From Montifringilla adamsi (taxonomy: Eukaryota > Chordata > Aves > Passeriformes > Passeridae): 64,000 nt of DNA. The notes beneath the pieces are model-generated. The model saw nothing but the letters and a program-made list of their open reading frames with translations. It was not told where the DNA came from and did no database searches. The position numbers were made by a program, and so were the translations under genes. This document shows, one piece after another, positions 36,058-48,337 of the stretch. Positions within the stretch are counted from its first letter, which is position 1. Each line of letters starts with the position of its first letter. The stretch is taken from contig JAGGNK010006448.1 of assembly GCA_017590115.1 (NCBI GenBank), forward strand, positions 14,137,860-14,201,859. Reading direction: 5' to 3'.

Positions 36058-39000
36058 TAATAATTGGGAGAACTTGCTGTATTTAAAGAATTTGAGTATT
36101 GGCCATGTTTCTCATTGTGCTAAGCATGGTTTACAGTTCAATGCCGAGGAGCATTTACAAAATATTTTCTTCTGTGCATTCACCTTCAGCCTTCCTAACT
36201 GCTCTCTTTCTCACTTGGGCTCAAAATCATCCTAGCAAGATACTCTAAGATACTCTACCCAAATGAAGACTGGAAGTGATAGCCCTTTGCATTTTCATTT
36301 AGAGCACCTCTCAATCCCACTTCCTCAAAATCCCAATTTAACAAAACCCAAGAGATTGTATTATTTGTAAAATTCTTGCCTCTGATTGAGGTTTAAAGAA
36401 TTATTCTTTCTATGAAGAGCAAAATCACAAGGTATTTATAAAGCTTAGAAGAATATATAATTTTACTGTAAAGGGAATCAATTTACTACAGAGTGAAAGT
36501 TACCCAGGTGTTATAAATTTACTACTATCAGAAGAAAGGGAACAAAAATATTTAGCTATTCATTCTGGTCAAACCATGTAATAGAAACAAAACGTGTCTA
36601 CAATTATGCTATCCTTACTCACATGAAAAATAGCAATAAGGAGAAAATAGAAGGAATTAAAAATTTTCTTCTCATAAGAGCATTTACTTTATATGCTATA
36701 AAGACATACAATTTGGTCAAATTCCAAAATGGACATTAAGTGTTTGTCATCCAAAGTAATTTGAGAGAAAATACACAGGTGTCATGTCTGAAATGATGAG
36801 GAGGTAAGAGTTCAAGGGGTGCAACCAGTCACATATATTTCTGTACAGAAGCCACAACAAGCAGTACTCCTGAGCACCTTCCAAAATATAAAATGATGAA
36901 ACATTATTAATCAGGTTAAATTTTGCATCCCTATAAATTCCATAAAAGCCTTGCCTCCAAAGTCCAGTATGAATCAACTGCCTTGCAGCTGGGATATCAG
37001 TCTAAAAGCCACCTTCACAGCAAAAAATGTCTGAGTTCACCTTCATCCTCCAGAGCTCCAGTAATTTTTTGTCCACATCTCCATCCTCTTGATGGACCAG
37101 GAGTTATCAGAACGTTTAGCTCTCCCTGCAATTTGCCCTGATGGTACTTAGGGTCAGGTGAAAAAGCAGCAAGAGGCACTAGGACAACAGAAATCAGACC
37201 CATCAGCATCAGCTAAATCTGGGGTCTTGGACACAGCTGCTATGCACAACACTCTCAGGATTTTTCCCCTCTGCAGCGATGAAGAGTTAATAGATATGCA
37301 GTAATAGCATCTTTGTTAACAAGTATTTGTTGATCACAACAAATGGTACCAGATAAATGACATAAAAAAACGCTTTACTCAGTTTTCACTGGATTTTTTG
37401 TGACGGGGAGTGGGTATGACTGTTGTAATTCTTGCTGTCTTCATAAACCCCTTCTCTTTCATCCTTCCATCCTTTTATGGCTTTTCCATCTTCCTGTTTA
37501 AGCTCACCAACCTATTTCTTATTCTCCTTTCTCCCCTCCCACAGACTGGATTTTTTCAGTTTTTAAATCTCTCCTAGAAACCAGAATGGGGAAAGCAAAT
37601 CTGAAGATGCCCAGCAAGCTCAGTCAAAATAGCAGCACTGACTTCAAAACTTTGGTCTGCCAAAATGCTTCAAAAAGGACATTCATGTTCAAACAAAAAT
37701 TTAAGTTAGATATCATTGCAAGGACAGCAGATATGTGCTTTGTTTTGGGGCTGCAACTCTGTGTTATACCATGAATTGGACCCTAAAGGTGAGAAGCCTG
37801 AACATTTGTATTGAAGACAAAAAAAAATTTAATTTGAGGCTTTATTTTTAAATTAAAATCAATTGAGAGTTTATTTACTCTTCCAGTAAACAAGGATTTG
37901 ATTTTGTGAAAAATTTGACTCTTCAAAAGTATTTGAAGTTTTAAACATTCCTTCAGGATAAAATTACAACAGAATTGGCTGAAGAATATATGAATGCAAG
38001 TTATGGAGGAGCAAATGAATTGTGGAGAAAAAAAGCCCCCAACCTTTTAAATATCAGACTAGCGATATTTTGGAACATCTTACTCAGAAGACTAGTGGAA
38101 AAGAAGAAAAAATATCACTATCTGCATGGAAAAAATTAAAAATGGATAGCTGTGCTGCCTGCAATAGCAAGAGGGTGAAACTCTACACAAGTTTCTCAGT
38201 CATTGTATTCTTAAATTCCTGACAATTAATACCACCAAACAAAATGATCTTCATCAGATTTGAGTAAAGTCAAAATAGCAACATTTTGCAAATAATACAG
38301 GAAACATAAAAAGCTGAAAATTTTGATAACTTTTTAAGGTGAATAAGAGGGAAGAAAGTGCAGGAAGACAATAATAACAAAGCTTTTTGTTTCAGTTAGT
38401 TGTACACAGCACGAACCTGAAAAGGCAGGAAGTTAATTATAGTCTCTGTAAATAAAGTTTTCATGAGAACACCTTTGGTAAGTATAACAGGTTCTCTAAA
38501 GCTGCAACCATTATTTATTGCACCCATCTGTTCAGAAACACTTATTAGCTGCAATGTTTATGGAGAAAGCGACACATACTGAATTTAAACAGAAGTCTCA
38601 ATGCCTAGGCAATATCAGAAATTCCTGTGTGCAATTTTTTCTATATTTCTAAGATTCCTCACCTTCAGTCCTGTGACTCAATATTGTTATTATTATTATC
38701 CTTAACATTAAAGTCTGAGACATTTCAAATGTGTTCCGGCATTTCAGAAAACCGCAAGACGCAGCTATTCCCCACAATGAGTGAAGGCACCGCTGCACAC
38801 AGCAGTAAATCACTGTTTGTCTTCCACAGCAAGTGCGTCTTTTATACACCATTCATGTGGGGTTTTGCAACATCATTCAGAAAAGCACTGTAAGCAATAT
38901 TATAAATTCAGCACTGCCAGCATGGTGCTTACATTTTCACATTAACTGATGCTTTTGTCCCTGATAAGTAGAGATATGGTTTCTGATATCAGATAAACTT

Positions 39001-39658
39001 GGAAACGCTAAAATAAATGCCCTGTTGATAAAGGGGTTTGGAATAAATCACTCTTATCTGGCCAGGGAAGTGCCAATGATAAATTCCAGAGAACAGAAAT
39101 GATGATGGGCTGTGCAAAGTGTGGGGGCTGTTCCGTGCTCTCTCCAGCCTCCTCTTTGACTGCATCCACCCAGCTTCATACACCCCCTTGCCTGGTGCCT
39201 CTGCTCAGGAAACAGGGAGAAGAAGACCATGTGCAAGGAACAGGAGACTCGCACATCATGATGGCATAAAAACACAAACCGTGTCACAGGCCAAATTTAT
39301 GTATGTAAACATGCGTACCTTTGTCTGCACTGATCTGTGGAATTTACTGCCTCAGAACTTTGCCTTGCTATATATACAGTATGAGATTACAAGGAATAGA
39401 TGTGAAATATCTACTTTAACATGGGAACAAAAATTTACGCATTTAAGGGGATTAATTTCAGTTAATAAAACTTTGGAACAACCTCAGTACAAGTTATTAA
39501 AGAGAAATGATAGAACATTTTTAGGAAAACTATAAAAAGCTTGTTAAAAACACTTGTGACCCTTTTTTTGGTCATGTAATTGGAATATTTTGCAGTTAAA
39601 CACTTCATTTAAAAGTATATAGTGCTGAATGAAGAAAAATTATGGTAATTCCAACTTG

Positions 39659-39686
39659 CATCTATATTCAAACTCATCTATATTCA
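39659..39686. repeat. 15-bp tandem duplication
   Basis: CATCTATATTCAA occurs twice with a two-base spacer. Confidence 0.7.
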
Positions 39687-40857
39687 ATAATATATGAAAA
39701 AAGTAGAAAGAAGAGAAAAATCAGAGGCAAATCTTGCATAGGTCATAGAGTCATGCAGCTACTGTGAGAAGGCACAGAAAACACTTTTTAAGCTTTGTAA
39801 TAAAGACAGATTTTGTTCATGAGAATACAATTCTTAAGATTTTAGACTTAAAAAAAAAAAACCAAAAAAACATTTTCAGGTAGTTTCTGGATGTGCTTTT
39901 AGAAATTGCAAACTTTTCTGTCAGCTCTTGGTTGATAAAACCAATTTTCAATATCCAATGGTTTGGCACTTTTTCCCATGAAGAAATCCCAAAATAATGC
40001 AAATGATAAAAACTAAGATTGTATTCCACTGAACATGCTTACAGCTTGGTTCAATGCCTCATCTCCACTAACCCACTATGATTCAGGTGAGGTATGTGCT
40101 GGGGAAAGCCACCCATCAAAATGATGAAACTAAGTACACACTCCATCTCCTCTGTGTTGCTTCACCATCTTTTTGTTATTTTCCACACTTTGTCCCACTC
40201 AACTTAATTTGCTCCAACAGTGGTATTATGGATTTATCACTACAGCCAAAGTTTTAAATTCTTCTAGGTAATGCTGAATAAGAAGCATAGCTAAGACTAA
40301 TGGAGTTGCCTAAGAAGCTATTTTGGTTTTCTTCTAAATGCACTAGCAAAATAAGACACCTGTAAAACACCCTAAGGTAGACAACGATTGTACCTTTTCA
40401 GTTACATTTACACAATGTTATGACACATAACATTCTTTCTCAGAGAGCTCTGAGAAAGATTCAATAATCATGAAGAGAAGATATATTATTGATACTACTA
40501 TAAAATTGCAACAATCCTGATCAATATATAAAATTCTTTTTTTGTTAAAAAACAAATAGAAACTCACCAGTACTCCTTTTTATTTACTTACAGTTGAAGA
40601 AATTTAAAAACAAGGACCCCACACTACACTCATAAAATTCAGTAAATTGTAAGATCAGCTATTTTCAGGTTATTAGGTAATATATAATACTCACTGCTGA
40701 ATCACTTACAAATATAAAAAAGTTTTATTGGCTAGACAGTCCACATAAAACAATGACCTTTAAAAATTATATCAGAAATAAAAAAACCCTAGAACATAAA
40801 AAGGCAAAATGTAATTTACTTTGCACAATCTTCCGTCTTCTTCCTGTATACAGATAA

Positions 40858-40914
40858 ATTAATACAAATTCTATTAATCTGGAAATCATTAACTAATACA
40901 AATTCTGTTAATCT
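40858..40914. repeat. Imperfect tandem duplication, about 34-bp unit
   Basis: TAATACAAATTCTATTAATC recurs 34 bp later as TAATACAAATTCTGTTAATC, one mismatch. Confidence 0.8.
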
Positions 40915-41043
40915 AACTCATGCATCATTGGATTAACTTGGATGCAAGTAATTGTATCTGCTTAACGTCACAAATTTTAAAGGCAAATCCAGTGCATTAC
41001 AGTTATTTATTTCCATAATGCCTAATTCTTTTTTTTTTTTTAC

Positions 41044-41186
41044 TTCCGCTTGTGCTGAAACAAGAAATTAGAATAATAAGGCAATATAGTGAGACAAGAA
41101 ATCCAACTGCTGTTAGACCACTGAGATATATCCTATTTGAAGACTTGAAACCATGCATCACTAGTTGTCACAAGAAGTTTTTCCTC
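41044..41186 (-). CDS. Putative first coding exon of a small four-helix membrane protein
   Basis: On the minus strand a strong acceptor (TTTTTCTCTTGTTAACAG|GAGG at 41187) precedes 28 bases of leader and an ATG at 41158-41156 with G at -3. An in-frame TGA lies just upstream, so the frame starts in this exon. The 38 codons before the proposed donor (GCGGAA|GTAAAA) read MHGFKSSNR, then a hydrophobic stretch of about 25 residues beginning IYLSGLTAVGFLV, then STSG. The last base A joins TG of the next exon. In the spliced model this is helix 1 of a 164-residue, four-helix protein, N-terminus short and probably cytosolic (R9 before the helix). The upstream acceptor implies a non-coding first exon further right, not located. 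Unspliced, the same ATG reads to TAA at 41003 as a 51-residue single-pass peptide with a lysine run made by an A13 tract. The donor is mediocre. Confidence 0.33.
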
Positions 41187-42467
41187 CTGTTAACAAGAGA
41201 AAAATTAATGAGCTAGAGGCGCACTATCTGAAACAAGATTAATGCGAAGAACATCACGAAGGGCATGAAATTAGAAGGCATAAGGCTCAGAGTTCCAGTC
41301 TCAGTTTGTCATTCCTTACAAATTATATGTAATTTTTAGTACTTCTAAAGAAAAGCCTTGATAGGTTTGGGATGGGTAGGAAAAGAATCCTGCACTTTTA
41401 CAGAGATAATTCAGGTGAATACAAATATGTTCAGATTCCAGACAGGTAGCAAATAATGGAGGCAACATTTTTTGTTGTTATCTCTTAATTGCATCTAATT
41501 AAAACTTGGAAAAGGATGCTGAAGAAATTGCAAAAAAAAGGCTAAAATGTGAAAAGATTAAAATGGAAATTAAATTATATGTGATTCATTTGGTTGTTTA
41601 TTTTTCTGGTGATGAAGAACAGTTATTACCTAAGTAGGGGACTAAGAGACTAATGTTTTCCAAGACCTGGATTGAGTTTAACCTTTAGATGAAATTAAGT
41701 CACAGGCTTTCTGCAGTTCAGATCCTGAACTCCATCTAATACTGCCAGGAATTTCTTGTTTTATTCACATGCATGTTCTTTCATTATCTTTTTCACAAGT
41801 GCTAGGACAATTTAAATTTCCCAGTTGGAAAACTTACTGAATTTGTTATAACCTACATGGGTAAAAAAAAGAATTAACAGGCCAAAAAGAATATGATCTT
41901 CTTTTAACAGTTCTTATATTTAATTCCAGCTGCAAATGTCAAGGTTTTCATGAAACAACTTCAGAAAGAAAAACTGTTTGTAGAGGAAGGAATAGGTGTG
42001 AAGATAGCTATGTCAGATTTTGGCTTCTTTGTCCTTTCTCTAAAGGTTACATATATCAGATTTGATGTTAAAATCAGTAAAGGGAGTTGATGGAGAATGA
42101 AAAAAAAAATTAATAAAGACTTAAATGTTTATTTACCATAAATTGATTTGCAAAACACTAGTCTGCTATAATGACTTTCCACTCCTTATTTCAGTTTATT
42201 TAAACTATTTTAGCTACAGTTCAGAAATGTTAATAGAAATTAGGAGTTTTCTTCTACTACCTGTGTATTTCACTTAGTGGTCTAAAAGCAGCCTATCAGC
42301 AATTTCTTCATGAAGTGATTAAGTGAAGGGTGATATTGTCTTTTTAAAACTTAAATTTTAAATACACAGAAATATGGAGCAGATGTCAAAAGATGTCAAA
42401 ATAATCATTTGCCAAATCTAAATATTTGGCTGGAATATATTTTTCACTTTTTACAAGAATGGATTTT

Positions 42468-42468
<1 letters not shown>
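41187..42468. other. Upstream of the putative gene, nothing further seen
   Basis: No CpG island or clear promoter is visible. A perfect 10-bp tandem (AGATGTCAAA twice) is at 42381-42400. Confidence 0.45.

Positions 42469-42514
<46 letters not shown>
42469..42514 (+). repeat. Poly-T run (46)
   Basis: Forty-six uninterrupted T residues. On the minus strand this is a long A tail, but the sequence to its right shows no recognisable retroelement or processed gene. Confidence 0.95.
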
Positions 42515-42517
<3 letters not shown>

Positions 42518-42912
42518 GAGAAGTGGAAAGCAAAAAAAATGGGGGAAAAAGGCAGCCTGGAGAAGGAATATTTAAATCACATCCCCAGTAAGTGTAACAC
42601 TTGGTATATGGAGACCCCATGTAAAATCCACTTGATGCAAAACCTTTTAACCTTGGTCTCTATACCCCAGGGAATTTTGATTACCAGGCTTTTTTTGGTC
42701 CAATGACTAAATATAGTAAAATGGCAAACAAATTGCAGTTAGGTCTTGACTGGATGATTAGCTATTCTGAGACATATGCACGTGCATGTTAGCTCATCTC
42801 CAGTCATTCAGCTGCTGCAGAACAGGATGAATTTAAATTCTGACATGTCCTATGGACAGGGAAACCACCCCTCCCAACTGTTCCTACATACACTTATACT
42901 TCAAAAGATTTT

Positions 42913-43345
42913 ACACCAAGGATGATCAGAGGACTGGGAAGCCTGCCACATGAGGAAAGGCTGAGAGAGCCGGGGTTGCTCAGCCCTGAGAAAGAAATGC
43001 TTAGGGGAGACCTCATTACCATGTTCCATTATTTAAAGGATGACTAAAAGGGAGGTGGAGATTCCCTTTTTGCAAATAGTCACATGGAAAAGCTGAGGGT
43101 GAATGGGTGCAATTTACCCCTGAGGAGATTCCAATTGGATGGAAGAAGAACATTTTTGACATTGAGAACAATAGCCATTGTAACATTTTCCCTAGGGAAG
43201 TGTTGGATTCCCCAGAATTGAGCACTTTTAAGGTTTGCCTGGACAGGGTCCTGGGCCATCTTATCTAGACTGTGCTTTCACCAAGAAATTTGGACCAGAT
43301 GATCTGTAAGGTTCCTTCCAACCTGCTATTCTATGATACTACGAG
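42913..43345 (+). mobile_element. CR1 LINE 3' end (5'-truncated, longest copy here)
   Basis: About 430 bp of CR1 3' sequence in plus orientation. Visible blocks: GATCAGAGGACTGGGAAGCC, a GAAAGGCTGAGAGAGCCGGG block, GTTGCTCAGCCCTGAGAAAG, GGGGAGACCTCATTACCATG, a GGAAGTGTTGGATTCCCCAG block, GGACCAGATGATCTGTAAGG, then TTCCTTCCAACCTGCTATTC and TATGATACTACGA as the tail. Frames are broken, so it encodes no working reverse transcriptase. The 69-70-codon frames over it are remnants. Confidence 0.95.
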
Positions 43346-43744
43346 ATGTTTTCTTTTACAGAGTGGCATCAAAAATGCCACAAATCATCGAATGGACCAC
43401 AAAAAAACCCATCTTCTTTTAAGTGCATTCACTTCAACATACATACTACTTCTTAACATTTTAATTTTCAACAAATGCATATAATTAAAATTATTATAAA
43501 ATAAGTAGGATGACTTTATTCAACAAAAGTCAAAGTATGATTCACCTCACAAAATTGTTTTCCATAGCAACTGCTGAAAAAAACCTGTTATTATTCATGC
43601 ACTCTCATACATACATGTAGAACTATAAAAGTAAAGCAAATATTTTATTTTTTCCTAATAGTACAGCCAAAAATTTAGATCCCATGCAAGTAAAATGAAA
43701 TTTAGGAAGATTTTCTTGGAATTGATAGCTAGTTTTCTTATTCT

Positions 43745-43784
43745 GGGGGGAGGGGAGGGTAGAGGTCAGGTTGGGTAGGGTTGG
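43745..43784 (+). repeat. G-rich tract, possible G-quadruplex
   Basis: GGGGGGAGGGGAGGG is followed, after a 13-nt spacer, by GGGTAGGGTTGG. Five runs of at least three G occur within 40 bases, though one spacer is long. Strongly strand-asymmetric against the AT-rich surroundings. Confidence 0.5.
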
Positions 43785-44879
43785 TGGAATATGATGATGC
43801 TTGTGTTTTTTCTTTTAAAGAAAATGCATTAGTCAGATCCAGGAAACAGTTGATACAGGAGAGGGGAAAAAAACTTTCCCAAACTCAGACATTGGATGCT
43901 TCCATTGCCATAAAACATTTTGGATTTTAGGTAAAAGTTTAGAATAGATTCTGTTGAAAAATATTGGGAAATGCCAGAAAAAAAAAACCCAGCATTTTAA
44001 TTGTTTTACCTAGAAGTGTAGCACAAACTAGGATCAACATTGAGAGCAATACTGCTGTCACTGGGGAGGATAAGAGTTTCCTGTAAACTCAGAAGTGCCA
44101 CAGAGAAGATACAAAGAGAGCAAATGCATGAGAACTCTGACAGCAGCCGAAGCTGTGAGGGGACAGGCATGAAAGAAACAAAATCTCAGGGTCAAGCTCT
44201 TTGTCACTGAATGCTGTAGATGAATCAAGGTATTAACAGAGTTGAAAATTGATTTGACCAGCTCTCAGGCAAAATTTCTGAGTCAAATTACTGACTCAGG
44301 AAGTGCCTAAAGTTCCTATTAGTGGAAAACTACTCTCTGGGAAAAGCATCCCTACATGCTCACCATGTTCTTACTGTTTTCCAATTATCTATTACTGGGT
44401 TATAGCAAACAAAGCTGGATGGACCTTTGGTTTGAACAAGTAAATTTGAATATCCTGCATACTGCTGCCTACATATCAGCCTTTAGATCACCATATCAAT
44501 ATAATCAAGATCATCAATCCTAAACAGTAAATTCCCATCTAGGAAAAAAAGTGAGCACAGCTCTGGTCTCTGCAGAAGCCATCACTGTGCTATATGGCAT
44601 GAGCCTGGGTGCCATGCGTGGCAGCAGGGAAGGACAGAGGACCTCAGCCTGCCTCTCCCTCCTCCTCTCAGCACAAGTCTGAGCCAGGAAGCAAGAGGAG
44701 CATGCACGAAGGGCAATCATGCTCCCACAGTGTGCCAGCAATGAGTGTCCTGCAGCTGATCAAATGCCAGTACATTTTAAGGTCCATCAGGAACCTGTTC
44801 ACAAGATTTATTTTCTTTAGAATAGAAAAAGTCAGTGATGCTTTTAGCAAAACAGACCAAGTCGGCTCAATAGAAATGA

Positions 44880-44985
44880 CCAAAAACAAACAAAAAAAAC
44901 CTCCCCCCCCCCCCCAAAAAAAAAAAAAAAAAAACCAAAAAAACCCCCCAAAAAACAAACAAACAAACAAACCAAAAAAAACCAC
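44880..44985 (+). repeat. C13/A20 tract with (CAAA)n
   Basis: A run of 13 C (44903-44915) is followed by about 19 A, then C6 and (CAAA)n. It creates false poly-P/K and poly-G/F frames. Confidence 0.9.
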
Positions 44986-47528
44986 CCTGGTCACAAAGAA
45001 TACAACACTGGTTGAGATGGACACTGCCATGTGTACATTCAATTGGCCAGCATGCTGAACCAAAACCAATACTGGAAGGATCCAAACACATCCAAATGAG
45101 CTTTAGAGAAAGGTCTGCACATGGAGAGCTTTGCAGCTCTTCACAATTGGCTGGCCACAGATGCTTCTCTTCTCTCAAAAGAAAAGACAACAAACAAAAA
45201 ACCCCCCAAGATGACAAAACCTGATCAAAATGCAACAAAATGAAGTGCTTGAGATGTGCTATTTTTAAATGAGCAGATTTTATTTGAGGTAGTATTCCTT
45301 TAAACCACTTACTGCATGCTAGTAGAAATTTCGATGAATAATGTAGCTTGGTATTAATACTCAAGACACTAAATATGCTTTACAACAATTTGCTTTAAAG
45401 AGATATACAAGTTCCAGAAGGTGAGGGTGAAAACTGTGGAACGCATCCTAAAATAAAATAAACAGCAGAGGGAGGAAGCAAATGCCTTCAAATAAAATCA
45501 CCCTATTTTTAAACTAGTTCCATTTTTGTGTCTTTTACATACATTTTTCATTTTTCTCCTATGTTAGAGAAAATACAATAGACTTTTATCAATTGTTCAC
45601 ATTTCTAGGCTCAATTTCCCTATGGCCTACAGCTCATTAGAAAATGTATTAATAATAAATTATCTTTTTCTTCAAGTATATCCTGCCATTGAGTAGAGGG
45701 TTATTACTGCCTTATAAATACATACTGCTTTATCACCAGAAAACCTGGAACATGAGCAAAAGAGGGCTTCACCATAAAAAAATACAATTTCTCATTTTTT
45801 TCAGTAGTCAGTTTTTGCAGTGGAGGTCTTACTGCTGACATTTTAAACTTTATTCTCACTGATTACAAATTTGTGCTCTCAGTTGTTTAAATAAAATGCA
45901 TGGTGGTTCTGTGTTATTATGATGGAATTCTTCATCAGGGAAAGAGAGAAATACAAGAAACTGTTAATATTGAAAGCTGGCAACTTTTTTCATTCCCTTG
46001 AAAATTTGACATCAAATGGTATTTGAATTTAAATATTACAGATGTTCCTGCAATTTGCAATGGGCTGGTGTTAGTTATGCCACAGGCTTCTGTAACACAA
46101 TGAGGTTTCATGAGAAAACTCTGCTGCCTGCACAATTCATTCTGCTGGGCAAAGAAATGCTTTAGTGTCTATTAGAGGAAGTTTCATGTGACCCTGAGTG
46201 GCCAGGACAACAGATATGTCACTGGAGACAAAGGGCCCTGGATGTTGCAGGAAGCAGATACTCATGAGGATTTCTTACCAGCACACAGAAGTAATTGCAG
46301 CTTTCACATTGCACTGTGTCATTAGGAGCTCTATGGCTACTCCTCTTACTCCTCCATCTCTGTCTAGAAGCTGTGAGCATGTCCCAGTGCCTCACAGTCT
46401 TGCGGTGAAACTCATATTGCTCTTGTGATGCAGTGCCCACACACTAAATGTGCCCAGCTAGGTAGTCCTGCAGGATTCACTGTTGGTGCTTTTTTGGAGG
46501 AGTGGTGACCGACCAGTGGTCACCCAAGACCACTTTCTTGAAGTAAGGGTACCCAGGAATAAATTATGCCAATAATTTAAATAAAAGACATACTAAATCA
46601 AGAGGAGGTCTATGCTGATATCTGCAGTGTGCAGCTGGAGACATGACTGCAAGAGACACGGTAAGACTTTTACAGGCCACTCCTGACTGAGGTCATCCTC
46701 ATAGAGCAGTGGCAAAAATGGATTTCAGTGCTACACAGATGCTAGCAATACTAGCTAAAAATAAGTAAGAAAAATCAAAACAACAAACAAACAGAGCCCC
46801 ACAAAAGTATCAGACTCCACGCCCTCTTACTATCAAAGACCCAAGGAAACCTCTGCAACACTATCAATTTTTCCCTTACTCATTATACCAGTACTACCAA
46901 ATTACTTCATTCTCAGTAGTGACTTGCGGATTTGAAATGAGAAAACAGCTACATTCTCTTTTTAAAATTGTATTAGCAAGGAAGAAGCCTCCCCCTTCAT
47001 TCTCTTCTCAAAGAAAAGAAACTGAGATGCTTTGACTGAGCTTCGGATTTGGACTTAAAATAGTTAACTGACACAGGTATTGGAAAAATTAACTAATTTA
47101 TTGCTAAACAACACACAAAGGGGAGTTAAATGCCTTTAACTGTTCCCTGAAGTACTTTTCTGTGGATGGAAGGAGGGAAATAGAGATAGCCTATTAATAA
47201 TAATAAATATTTCATTAATGGACACAGGTAAGGAGAAGTATCTTTACCTTCTTTTTCCCTATCCTGATTCCACATCAAGATCATATTACTCACATGGTAA
47301 CCTCCAATAGCTACGCACAAGATTGTACTCAAATCCACAATTTTCAAACACATTTACCACCAACATTTTCATTATCCCTTCCAGATATTTATACTCCCTA
47401 AAGCACAGTATTTTTAAGATTGTTACAAATTTAAAATGTTTCAGAATATTTAAACAACTCCCTATTCCCTTCACATCCTGATAGAAATCTGTTTTGAGTA
47501 GAAGAACAGCATAATTTACAACATGAAC

Positions 47529-47579
47529 CTCACCATCTATTCAACATTGCAGCATTTGCAAAGTTGAATAGATGGTGAG
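47529..47579. repeat. Near-perfect 51-nt inverted repeat (hairpin)
   Basis: The 17-base left arm CTCACCATCTATTCAAC (47529-47545) pairs perfectly with GTTGAATAGATGGTGAG (47563-47579). Inside, after a single A/A mismatch, TTGCA (47547-47551) pairs with TGCAA, leaving a 5-nt GCATT loop. The total is 22 base pairs and one mismatch in a 51-nt unit. Pairing stops abruptly at both ends. It could be a short foldback element, a palindromic mutation or a structured RNA. A canonical microRNA precursor would normally have a longer lower stem, which I do not see. Confidence 0.85.
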
Positions 47580-48337
47580 CAGTGCTTTCAGATAGTTTAT
47601 CTGAGGAATCACACGTTAAATGCAGGTTTTTAGCTTTTTATGTGCAATACGATGCAGTCTGTCAAGGCCACGAAAGCAGCAGAACAAGATTGGACTGTGC
47701 TCTGTCTCCTGGTAAAATTTAAGATTTTGAATGTGAACCAAACCTAGCCTCAATAAAGAAGCAGTGATACAGCCCTGGAGTCTGCCCTGCTCCAGCCTCT
47801 CTACCTCTGGGCATGGGAAATCATTCCTGGGCATCACTTCCCATGATTCTGTCACAGCTTTACACGATCCGTGTCATGAGTGCAGACAGCAACATGATCA
47901 GTGAGACAAAAATGAATTGGAACAGCAGAAAGACAGAAGCTGTAGCTCCTGGTGCCTCCTGCCAGGCAGGATTTGGCCCCTCCTGGCCAATGAAGAAGCA
48001 CAAAGGAGAGTGAGCACAGGCTGGCTCTGGCACAGGCTGCTTTGTACCAAGGTCTGTGAGCAGATTCAGTCCTGAACGGTCCAACTGAGGAACTTAGCAA
48101 AAGCCTGCAGAAGCCAGAGACATCTGTTCACCCTGTGTCTTTTCACTGATCCCCCCAAGAGAAAGCACTGCTGATGCGTTTTCTGCCGCTCTCCATATGC
48201 ACATAAGCCTCTGCTCTCACCAGCAATTTATCACAGAGCTTTGCTGGCCCTCCAGGGCTGACACCCATAATTCTCTGCTGTAAATTAAAAAACCAGATCC
48301 CTGTACACTATCCTATGAATTTTAAAAGTTGTTTGAG

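Larger units (their letters stand above)
30975..41043 (-). other. Putative 10-kb intron, otherwise no gene seen
   Basis: No accepted gene on either strand. The longest frame (39119-39535, plus, 138 codons) shows no family resemblance. Small duplications and long homopolymers are listed separately. If the gene model fails, this is simply intergenic DNA. A weak exon-like frame at about 31.7-31.87 kb on the minus strand was considered and left out. Confidence 0.4.
43346..47528. other. Non-coding stretch with G-rich and C/A-rich tracts
   Basis: No gene is accepted. Frames up to 165 codons at 44.6-45.4 kb run through a poly-C/poly-A tract and are low-complexity artefacts. Region 46441-46760 has an unusual feel but no identifiable LTR ends. 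Confidence 0.5.

Noticed and set aside
39119..39535. 138-codon plus frame
   Set aside because: No family resemblance, no pair of good splice sites, unremarkable length for the number of frames searched, and it lies inside the putative intron of the opposite strand.
39736..39770. CATAGAGTCATG stretch resembling a CR1 tail
   Set aside because: Flanking sequence does not continue as CR1 in either direction.
44609..45364. 133-165-codon frames
   Set aside because: They are driven by the C13/A20 tract and change character completely on either side of it.
46441..46760. Possible old LTR-like segment beginning TGTGCCC
   Set aside because: No matching CA end, poly-A signal context or recalled consensus could be established.
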